Virus record (IMG/VR): IMGVR_UViG_3300011416_000023
Span: 1 to 37,773 of that record
Direction: 5' to 3' (one strand)
Origin: a virus
Length of the DNA stretch: 37,773 bases
Shown: one piece after another, positions 17,057 through 23,018 of the stretch
Layout of the letters: each line of letters starts with the position of its first letter
Position numbering within the stretch: the first letter of the stretch is position 1
Position numbers and translations under genes: made by a program
The notes under the pieces: model-generated
What the model was told of the DNA's origin: nothing
Databases searched by the model: none
What the model saw: the letters and a program-made list of their open reading frames with translations, nothing else

Positions 17057-17859
17057 CCGACACACGCACGACAACGAAGGTGCTCAAGGTCTATCCCACG
17101 AACGGGACGTCTCACGTCACGGTGACCAGTGGTGGCAGTTGGACGTTCGGGTCCTGGACGGAGATTATCGCGAGCCTGTCGGCCGACTCGGTCATCGCTG
17201 GCATTTCGGCCGGGGTGAACGCGTTCGGGGGCATCCTGGAGTACGACATCGGTGTCGGTGGGGCAGGCGCGGAAGTGTCAACGCACGTGTGGCGCACGAA
17301 CGGCCAGGCGTCGAACATCAGCATCCCGATGTATTTCTTCCCGGTGCCACTCGGGCCGTACTCGGCCGGTGACCGTATCTCGGTGCGACTCCGGGGGGAC
17401 TCGGGGGGACAGAGTATTCCGACCGCTCTGTTTTACTTCGAGGACTACGACGGGACACACGTTGCCAGTGACGCCGAGCCGATGACCGGGACACACATCG
17501 GGTCGTCTATGGTGTCGGTGACTCCGAACGCGACCCCGTGGGCGAACTCGTCCTGGTACGAACTCACGTCCGGGGTCGGCAATGAGATTGCCATTCTCGG
17601 CCTCACGGTGACGTCGCCGGTCACGTCCGACTGTGAGTGGGAACTCGGCGTCGGTGCGGCTGCGTCCGAGGTCGTGTTGACGACCATTCGCACGGCACCT
17701 CTCGGCATCAACCACGGTTTGCCACAGACGTTGTGGCTCCCTGCGGCTCTCCCTCTCGCGTCGAGTACCCGTGTCGCGGTACGGATGCGAAAGTCGGGAA
17801 CGAGTACGCCCCCGCACAGCGCCGACCTCTGTTACCACGACACGACTGGCTTGTTATGA
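16268..17859 (+). repeat. Four tandem ~400-bp domain repeats spanning two genes
   Basis: The marker GTCGGTG(C/G)GG...GAGGT occurs at 16451, 16850, 17253 and 17650, a steady period of 397-403 bases. Copies 1 and 2 share 36 identical bases there, copy 4 shares 26 with them, and copy 3 is diverged. A further 23-base identity lies at 16722 and 17525. Each unit codes about 133 residues, ending in a Y-rich strand (ITYYKAP, LAYYENP, LFYFEDY, LCYHDTT). The gene boundary at 17053 falls in the linker between units 2 and 3. Confidence 0.85.
17053..17859 (+). CDS. Tail fibre-like protein made of two repeat domains
   Basis: Encodes 268 residues from GTG 17053, overlapping the previous stop (GTGA); earlier in-frame ATG 17017 would lie inside the upstream gene and has no ribosome site. 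It consists of two beta-rich domains, the third and fourth members of the array started in the upstream gene (DIGVGGAGAEV and ELGVGAAASEVVLTT). The conserved TTTKVLKVYPTNG opening equals the TTTSALKFEPNG linker between domains 1 and 2. Likely a host-recognition part of the tail tip; the family name is not known to me. Confidence 0.75.
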   Translation: MTDTRTTTKVLKVYPTNGTSHVTVTSGGSWTFGSWTEIIASLSADSVIAGISAGVNAFGGILEYDIGVGGAGAEVSTHVWRTNGQASNISIPMYFFPVPLGPYSAGDRISVRLRGDSGGQSIPTALFYFEDYDGTHVASDAEPMTGTHIGSSMVSVTPNATPWANSSWYELTSGVGNEIAILGLTVTSPVTSDCEWELGVGAAASEVVLTTIRTAPLGINHGLPQTLWLPAALPLASSTRVAVRMRKSGTSTPPHSADLCYHDTTGLL

Positions 17860-18005
17860 CCTGGCAGCGGGTGCGGATTCTCGTGTGGGCATCACTCCTG
17901 CTGTGGGTCTGCGGGATCGCATTCGGGTGCTCCGACGACGAGGTAACCGGCGGGAACAATCAGCGAGATCGACGGGCAGAGGTCGGGGCCAAGGTCACGA
18001 CGTGA
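17856..18005 (+). CDS. Small predicted lipoprotein
   Basis: Encodes 49 residues from ATG 17856, overlapping the preceding stop (ATGA). A short basic start (MTWQRVR), a hydrophobic core (ILVWASLLLWVCGIAF) and GC form a lipobox-like signal (IAFGC), followed by a polar tail. Small phage lipoproteins in the lysis region often act as outer-membrane spanins (Rz1-like), so an o-spanin is possible, and would imply a diderm host. It lacks the Pro-rich tail of classical Rz1, so this stays a guess. Confidence 0.55.
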   Translation: MTWQRVRILVWASLLLWVCGIAFGCSDDEVTGGNNQRDRRAEVGAKVTT

Positions 18006-18008
18006 TGC

Positions 18009-18248
18009 ATGGAACTGAAGCCGCTGCTCGAGATGATCGTCTCCCATGGGCTCGTGGGCGGTGTGGCCTGTATGACGATCTTCATCCTCGGCCTACACCG
18101 AGAGTGGTGGGTGATGGGCGCGCACTTTCGCGCCGCCGTGAAGGACAAGGAAGAATACAAGGGATTACTCCGCACTGCGGAGGACTCAGCGAAGGAGACA
18201 CGTCAAGTCCTCGCCGAGCTGTTGCGGAAGTTGGAGGGCCGGTCGTGA
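18009..18248 (+). CDS. Small one-TM protein with coiled-coil tail (spanin or holin candidate)
   Basis: Encodes 79 residues. One membrane segment (LVGGVACMTIFILGL, about residues 14-28) is followed by a long charged helix (VKDKEEYKGLLRTAEDSAKE). This layout fits inner-membrane spanins and some holin-associated proteins. It comes directly after the lipoprotein gene, which supports a spanin pair in reversed order. Its stop overlaps the next GTG. Not recognised by family. Confidence 0.6.
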   Translation: MELKPLLEMIVSHGLVGGVACMTIFILGLHREWWVMGAHFRAAVKDKEEYKGLLRTAEDSAKETRQVLAELLRKLEGRS

Positions 18249-18457
18249 TTCGAGATCGCATCGCTCTGCTCGTCGAACGGGCGCGCGGCGTCATCGAGTT
18301 CTTGTCGCAGGCTGCCGCACGACACCTACAACCACGGATTGCGCGTCAACTTTTGGATGTGCGACCAGAGGTCCACGCCGACAGACAACGGGTGCATTAC
18401 CTCGTCGTTCTGACGGAACTCGCGAAACTACGGCGCTTCCCAGAGGAGCATCAATAG
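18245..18457 (+). CDS. Small helical hypothetical protein
   Basis: Encodes 70 residues from GTG 18245 (GTGA overlap). It is basic and probably all helix (RIALLVERARGVIEFLSQAA, VHYLVVLTELAKLRRFPEEH), with no clear membrane segment. Family not recognised. Tight overlap on the left and zero spacing to the next ATG on the right support real translation within the putative lysis block. Confidence 0.5.
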   Translation: MIRDRIALLVERARGVIEFLSQAAARHLQPRIARQLLDVRPEVHADRQRVHYLVVLTELAKLRRFPEEHQ

Positions 18458-18826
18458 ATGACGCTCGAGATGAGCCTCTTTGTCGTGGCGCTGGTGGCGG
18501 CGGCCGTTAGCACCTTTGGCATCCTGGACGCGGTCGCGACGATGCGAGCCCTGATGGACTCGAAGCGGTCATGGGATATCAACGCGCGGGTTCTTGCGCG
18601 CGCTGGGATTCGCTCAGCGTTTCTGCGCGCGTTGCAGATGTTCGGTCTCCTGCACGTTGCGCACATCGCGATCACTAAGGCCCCGCTCGTGGGGGCTCCA
18701 CTGCGCGCCGCGTGTTGGGCATTAGTCGGAGTCTGTTGCCTCTCCGCGACCACGGAGATCCTCGCGATGTGGGATCGCCGGCATATCGTCGAGACGGTGA
18801 CGCCACCGGAGGGTTGGGCGGAATGA
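18458..18826 (+). CDS. Multi-TM membrane protein
   Basis: Encodes 122 residues with about three to four hydrophobic segments: residues 5-25 (MSLFVVALVAAAVSTFGILD), about 53-72 (LQMFGLLHVAHIAITKAPLV) and about 78-102 (LRAACWALVGVCCLSATTEI). Phage membrane proteins of this size in late operons are often holins or holin-like. The end overlaps an ATG at 18823. A holin is one option, but the two-TM protein at 20379 is the better candidate. Confidence 0.6.
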   Translation: MTLEMSLFVVALVAAAVSTFGILDAVATMRALMDSKRSWDINARVLARAGIRSAFLRALQMFGLLHVAHIAITKAPLVGAPLRAACWALVGVCCLSATTEILAMWDRRHIVETVTPPEGWAE

Positions 18827-18936
18827 CGCCGGCACGTTTCCTCGGCGCCCTGGCAAGCCGCACGACCACACATGGCAGGACCAGTGGACATCCGCGTGGG
18901 CCATTGTCCGCGCACATGCATGAAGGGATTCAGACG

Positions 18937-19341
18937 ATGCAGACACTACGCTTTGCGGTTCTCACCGGCCTACTTCTGGCGCTCTCGGCGCTGACCGCCC
19001 ACGCGCAACAGGGGCAGCTGCAGACCGGCTCCGAGCTGTTCTTCGACCACCCCTCGGTGGACGCACTGGACACCGACCACTATCAGCTCTGCGTGGACGG
19101 CGTCACTGACCCCACGTGCAGCAACCTGGCCGTCCTGAAGACCACCACGTCGGCCGGCATGGACACATTCACGTTCACTTTGCCTAGCACGGTGCCCCGA
19201 GGAAACCATTCGCTCCAAGTCCGAGCGGTCGGCTTCGGCGAGGTGGGCGCATCACCCGGGAGCAACACGCTCGCCGTTCGCATCATCGGCAAGCCCGGCC
19301 CGCCCGTGCTGCTGCGACTCCAGTCGGCGGTTACGCCGTGA
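18937..19341 (+). CDS. Secreted beta-sandwich protein with signal peptide
   Basis: Encodes 134 residues. MQTLRFAVLTGLLLALSALT followed by AHAQ is a textbook Sec signal peptide with an AHA cleavage site. ATG 18937 is chosen because of this signal and a GAAGGGA site near 18922; the frame is open back to ATG 18823, which overlaps the previous stop, so an N-terminally longer form cannot be excluded. The mature part, with CVDGVTDPTCSNL and a late GNHSLQVRAVGFGE, looks like a small fibronectin-III-type domain. Export from the infected or lysogenic cell is unusual for a virion gene. Confidence 0.6.
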   Translation: MQTLRFAVLTGLLLALSALTAHAQQGQLQTGSELFFDHPSVDALDTDHYQLCVDGVTDPTCSNLAVLKTTTSAGMDTFTFTLPSTVPRGNHSLQVRAVGFGEVGASPGSNTLAVRIIGKPGPPVLLRLQSAVTP

Positions 19342-19721
19342 GTCGTCGGTTCGGCCCGTGCACGGTCGAGGACATCGTTGAGGCGATGACCGCCACGAGC
19401 GGAAACGTCGCGTTGGCGGCGGCTCGGATGGGGACCTCTGCCTGCAACCTGCGTGTGCTCGCCAAACGGCGTGGCTTGAGCCTGGCGCATCTGCGCGTGC
19501 AGGTCCGCTCACGCGTGGCGCCGGTACCGGCCGTGTCCGGTGACGCGTTGCCGTCCGCGCGGCACGTGCTCGCCGCGGCGCTAGTCGACGTCGCGCAGAT
19601 GGGGGTGGCCCTGCACGACATGCAAGCCGCCCTCGAACACGAACGGCGCATCACTGCATCACTGGTGGCGAGTCTGCACGCCGTCGGCGCACACCTAGAA
19701 AGGACACAACCTCATGGCTGA
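19338..19721 (+). CDS. Fis-like helix-turn-helix DNA-binding protein
   Basis: Encodes 127 residues from GTG 19338 (overlaps previous stop). VEAMTATSGNVALAAARMGT followed by SACNLRVLAKRRGL has the spacing of Fis/NtrC-type HTH domains. The C-terminal half is a helix (ALHDMQAALEHERRITASLV) that could form a dimer. A regulator within the late operon could control late transcription or host genes, but targets are unknown. The end overlaps the next start by eight bases. Confidence 0.55.
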   Translation: MSRRFGPCTVEDIVEAMTATSGNVALAAARMGTSACNLRVLAKRRGLSLAHLRVQVRSRVAPVPAVSGDALPSARHVLAAALVDVAQMGVALHDMQAALEHERRITASLVASLHAVGAHLERTQPHG

Positions 19722-20382
19722 TCCATGGATCGCCCCAAACCGGCTCGACGTGGTCCAGCGTGTCAACGCGGAGCGGCCAGGCCTCATTCACAACGCGCAT
19801 GCATTCACGGCAGCCGTCGTCTGCGAACTGCGCAAGGACGACATCAAGTGGGGTCGCAACGGCAAGCGCGGTAACGCAAACGACCTGAGTGACGACGTGG
19901 CGGCGTGGCGCAATCCCGCCGTGCCGTGGGGCTGCTCGATTGTCGACATCATCGGCGGTGCCGGCGGCCCGAATCCGTCGCCCGCATGGATCGACCAGAC
20001 GCACGCGACCGCGAACGTCGGTACGGTTGGCGTATGGGTCGACGTGGACTGTGCGTCGTCGCCCGTGCCGGTGCCGCCAGACCCCGAGGTGCCGCCCGTC
20101 GCCCCGCCCGACAACGACGAGGTGTGGCTCCGCGTGTTGGATGCGAAGCTCGATGCCGTGCTCGTCGCGCTCGACGACGCGAAGCACCAGCAGGCCGCCG
20201 ACACCGACCAGATCGGGAAGTGGATGGTCGAGCAGGCGCAGGGCGTCATCGATGCCATCAACGGCACCCTCGGCCCGAAGATCGACGGGATCGACCGCTG
20301 CCGCTTCCGGCTGTCGCTGCGCGGCGAGGCGTCCTCGACGGTGGGCCTGCCAGGCGACGACGCGCCAGAGGAACGTGCATGA
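19714..20382 (+). CDS. Hypothetical protein with Pro-rich hinge
   Basis: Encodes 222 residues. The N-terminal 115 residues form one compact domain (VCELRKDDIKWGRNGKRGNA, VPWGCSIVDIIGGAGGPNPS). A proline hinge (VPVPPDPEVPPVAPP) leads to a C-terminal helical part (VLDAKLDAVLVALDDAKHQQ). Domain-hinge-helix layout and the place just before the holin suggest a lysis enzyme or virion protein, but I see no hallmark of amidase, glycosidase or peptidase. It overlaps the holin start (ATGA). Confidence 0.55.
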   Translation: MADPWIAPNRLDVVQRVNAERPGLIHNAHAFTAAVVCELRKDDIKWGRNGKRGNANDLSDDVAAWRNPAVPWGCSIVDIIGGAGGPNPSPAWIDQTHATANVGTVGVWVDVDCASSPVPVPPDPEVPPVAPPDNDEVWLRVLDAKLDAVLVALDDAKHQQAADTDQIGKWMVEQAQGVIDAINGTLGPKIDGIDRCRFRLSLRGEASSTVGLPGDDAPEERA

Positions 20383-20663
20383 AGGGCTTCCGAGCAGAAC
20401 CAGTCGCGGTGATCGCGTTGATCAACACGGGCCTCGCGCTGCTGGTCGTCTTCGGCGTGGACGTGACCGATGCGCAGCAGGCCGCGATCATCGCGTTCGT
20501 GAACGCGGTCTGCGCCGTCTTCCTGCGCAGCCAGGTCACGAGCTCGTCGACCCTCGAGGCGGCGGGTACCTCAAGGGAGGAAATGAAGAACATCGCGGCG
20601 AACCCAGACGCACAGATGGTCGCGGTGATCGCCGGGCGCATGCAGGGAGGCCAGGAGAAGTGA
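20379..20663 (+). CDS. Phage holin, two-TM type
   Basis: Encodes 94 residues from ATG 20379 (overlaps previous stop). Two hydrophobic segments (about residues 8-26, VAVIALINTGLALLVVFGV, and 33-50, AAIIAFVNAVCAVFLRSQV) are joined by a short DVTDAQQ turn, a pattern common among phage holins that open the inner membrane for the endolysin. The C-terminal tail is polar. A further 20-codon frame begins with GTG 20660 in its stop codon; it is too short to support. Confidence 0.72.
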   Translation: MKGFRAEPVAVIALINTGLALLVVFGVDVTDAQQAAIIAFVNAVCAVFLRSQVTSSSTLEAAGTSREEMKNIAANPDAQMVAVIAGRMQGGQEK

Positions 20664-20924
20664 CGGACACGACCGCGCCGGCCATCCCGGGTGCGTTTGT
20701 GCAGTGGAGGCGGCAGGACTAACAGAGGAGGCGGTCATGTAACCGCCACACGCCGCGCAGGACGAGGGACGCGCGGCAACGTATCGGGTCACTCACCGGG
20801 TGAGGGCCGCCTGGACTCCCTCCCTTGGCGCTCCCGGTGCTCTCGGATCGCAGGCTGGGCGCAGGCGGTTCGAGAGTCCTCACTGTTTCAACGGTTTCAC
20901 AGACGGAACGAAGGAGTACACGCG
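20664..20924 (+). other. Hairpin-rich intergenic region with a start-stop element
   Basis: No convincing gene. GAGGAGG (20725-20731) is followed, five bases on, by ATG-TAA (20737-20742), a minimal start-stop unit. It lies in a hairpin GGCGGT (20730-20735) / ACCGCC (20742-20747) whose loop holds most of the ATG. A second hairpin is GCCGCGC (20752-20758) / GCGCGGC (20771-20777), and CTCACC-G-GGTGAG lies at about 20792-20804. CACCGGG (20794) could also pair with CCCGGTG (20833). It may end the lysis transcript, or be a structured leader for the fibre block. Confidence 0.5.
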
Positions 20925-21338
20925 ATGGCTTCACTGATGACGAATGCAGGGGCCGACGGCCTGACCGCCGGCGGCGGGATGACGTGGGCGAGCGACACGT
21001 TCAAGGCGCGGCTGTGCACGTCGGGCACGTTCGACAAGGACGATACGGTCATGACCGGCAAGGTGGCTGCGACCGGGTCCACCGATATCACGCTCGGCAG
21101 CAAGACGAAGACGAAGAACACGACGACGGACCGGATCGAGTTCGACTTCGCGGACCTGTCGTTTACCGGGCTCGTCGATACGAACTCGGCGGTGCAGATC
21201 GCGATCTACAAGTTCGTGACGAACGATGCGGACTCGATCCCGGTCGCCTACATCGACATCACGGATCAGCCGTTGACCGGCGCGACGGTGGCCAACTACA
21301 CCGTGCCGACGACCGGCGGCTTCTACCTGCAGCAGTAG
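20925..21338 (+). CDS. Phage structural-type protein (fibre block)
   Basis: Encodes 137 residues. ATG 20925 has AAGGAG at 20911-20916; the longer frame upstream crosses the hairpin region and is not protein-like. The text (ASDTFKARLCTSGTFDKDD, TDRIEFDFADLSFTGLVD, VQIAIYKFVTNDADSIPVAY) is beta-rich and resembles small virion proteins seen with tail fibre genes in siphophages. First gene of a new group of adsorption or decoration proteins. Confidence 0.7.
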   Translation: MASLMTNAGADGLTAGGGMTWASDTFKARLCTSGTFDKDDTVMTGKVAATGSTDITLGSKTKTKNTTTDRIEFDFADLSFTGLVDTNSAVQIAIYKFVTNDADSIPVAYIDITDQPLTGATVANYTVPTTGGFYLQQ

Positions 21339-21347
21339 GGAGACGCC

Positions 21348-21590
21348 ATGGCCGAACTGACGACGGAGCAGCGTCGCGCCCTCTGGGCCGACTTCATGCG
21401 GGTGAACACCGAGGCCATCGGGATCACAAAAGTCGATCTGCGCGCCGCGGTGGACGCCATCGACACATGGATCGACGCAAACGCCGCGTCGCTGAACTCG
21501 GCGATTCCCCAGCCGGCCCGTGGGGCACTGTCCACCGCGCAGAAGGCGCGACTCTTGGCGCTTGTCGCGCTCAAGCGATACGGAGGGTAA
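21348..21590 (+). CDS. Small helical phage protein
   Basis: Encodes 80 residues with three helices (EQRRALWADFMRVNTEAIGI, KVDLRAAVDAIDTWIDANAA, STAQKARLLALVALKRYGG). Similar small helical proteins often accompany fibre-block genes in phages; a defined role is not known to me. GGGAG precedes ATG 21348, and the next gene starts three bases after its stop. Confidence 0.68.
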   Translation: MAELTTEQRRALWADFMRVNTEAIGITKVDLRAAVDAIDTWIDANAASLNSAIPQPARGALSTAQKARLLALVALKRYGG

Positions 21591-21593
21591 GCC

Positions 21594-22088
21594 ATGGCGA
21601 CCGGAGACGCACTCCTCGAATTTCACCCGACTGCGAACGAACCGCCGGCAAGCAACTATGCGGCGCTCGGCTTTCGGAACGCCCAGGCGCACCTGGCCTT
21701 CGATGCGGACACCAACGAGTCGGCCGTCTTCGCCGGCATCCTGCCGAACCACTACGCGGCCGGCGGGATCAACGTCGTCCTCGTGTGGCGAGCCACGTCC
21801 GCCACGACCGGGAATGTCCGCTGGCAGGTGGCCGTTGAACGCCAGAATGACGAAGGGCTCGACACGGACAGCGACAGTTTCGCGACGGCGATCGAAGCTA
21901 CCGCAGCGGCTCCTGGCACGGCCGGCATGGTGCAGTACACGACGGTCGCGCTGAGCAACAGCGAGATCGACGGGTTGGTCGTCAACGAGCGGTTCCGGCT
22001 CAAGGTCACGCGGGAGGCCAACGACGGCACCAACGACACGATGACCGGAGACGCCGAACTCGTCCACGTCTACATCCGCGAGCAGTAG
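21594..22088 (+). CDS. Jelly-roll-like virion protein
   Basis: Encodes 164 residues, nearly all beta in appearance (ALLEFHPTANEPPAS, GINVVLVWRATSATTGNVRW, VQYTTVALSNSEIDGLVVNE, LVHVYIREQ), as in carbohydrate-binding or capsid-decoration jelly rolls. No signal peptide. The group 20925-22088 is tightly spaced and likely made together. Receptor binding or head decoration are both possible. Confidence 0.65.
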   Translation: MATGDALLEFHPTANEPPASNYAALGFRNAQAHLAFDADTNESAVFAGILPNHYAAGGINVVLVWRATSATTGNVRWQVAVERQNDEGLDTDSDSFATAIEATAAAPGTAGMVQYTTVALSNSEIDGLVVNERFRLKVTREANDGTNDTMTGDAELVHVYIREQ

Positions 22089-22091
22089 ACC

Positions 22092-23015
22092 GTGGCTCGC
22101 GCCTTCGATCCCGCCAACCCCGACGACCTCGCCTACGGGCATGTGTCCGCACTCGACGGCGCGACACAAGTCGCCGTGTCGATGATGATTTATCCCATCA
22201 CTCCGGCTGGTGGGAGCGGGTATGAAACCTATTATTCGCAGATCGGCGCGAACGGCACCGGCCCTGGGAACGGCTGTGGGATCGCCCTCCTCAAAGACGC
22301 GCTCTCGCACAAGATCCACGCGCTGTGTCGGAATAACACCGCGGCGTCGAGTATCTCCGTCGAGGCCCTGACGCCCGACACCTGGCAGCACCTCTTCTTC
22401 CAGTACGACGGCACGCAGAGCGCGGGGAGTCGCGTGGCGGCCTATATCAACGCGACGGCGCTGACGTGGGCGGCGAATGTGGCCGACGCCAGCCTCGGCA
22501 CCGGCGATCAAGCGTTCCGCCTCGGGGCCTACCCGACGCTCGCCTGGAAAGGCCGCCTCGCGGAGGTCTATACGTGGGTCGGCGCGGTCCTCAGTGCCGA
22601 CGAGCGCGCGGCCTTGGCGGCGGGCGCCCCGGCCGCGTTGATCCGCCCCGCGTCGTTGGTCTTCGACGCGCCGCTCGTCACCGACGCCAACGACCGCCTG
22701 GGGCGCGCGGCGACCGTGACGGGCACCACCGTCGTCGAGCACCCGCGGGTCTATCGGGCGCGCGGCAGCGCTTCCCGTCAGTTCTTCGCGCCCCCGGTTG
22801 GGCAGATCGCCGTTCCGATCTCCGACATCAGCGAAGGCACGTGGACGCCGAGCAGCGGCAGCGATCTCTATCCAATGCTCGCCGACGCCGACGACGCCAC
22901 GTACATTCGGAGCTCGAGCGGCGCGACGGCGGATGTCGCCGAAGTGGCGCTCAGCCCACTCGTCACGCCGGCGGCCGGCACCGTGACCCTGCACGTGAGG
23001 CATCGAGCGGTCTAA
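22092..23015 (+). CDS. LamG / concanavalin-like domain protein
   Basis: Encodes 307 residues from GTG 22092. Residues 1-190 read as a LamG-type lectin fold: TQVAVSMMIYPITP, a middle TPDTWQHLFFQYDGTQSAG (the usual W-x-H-v segment), then FRLGAYPTLAWKGRLAEVYT with VLSADERAALAAGA. A second, smaller beta domain follows from about 240 (EGTWTPSSGSDLYPMLADAD). Such proteins bind surface glycans and are found in phage tails and decoration. It is likely part of host attachment. Confidence 0.75.
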   Translation: MARAFDPANPDDLAYGHVSALDGATQVAVSMMIYPITPAGGSGYETYYSQIGANGTGPGNGCGIALLKDALSHKIHALCRNNTAASSISVEALTPDTWQHLFFQYDGTQSAGSRVAAYINATALTWAANVADASLGTGDQAFRLGAYPTLAWKGRLAEVYTWVGAVLSADERAALAAGAPAALIRPASLVFDAPLVTDANDRLGRAATVTGTTVVEHPRVYRARGSASRQFFAPPVGQIAVPISDISEGTWTPSSGSDLYPMLADADDATYIRSSSGATADVAEVALSPLVTPAAGTVTLHVRHRAV

Positions 23016-23018
23016 GCC

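Noticed and set aside
16451-17700. CRISPR-like array
   Set aside because: Repeats are spaced 400 bases apart, lie in frame within coding domains and have no short unique spacers.
20660-20722. 20-codon frame overlapping the holin stop (GTGA)
   Set aside because: Too short, no family text, and not followed by a coupled gene.
20870-20885. GGTTCGAGAGTCC, like a tRNA T-arm
   Set aside because: The flanking bases do not form a T-stem, and no acceptor, D or anticodon arms could be fitted.
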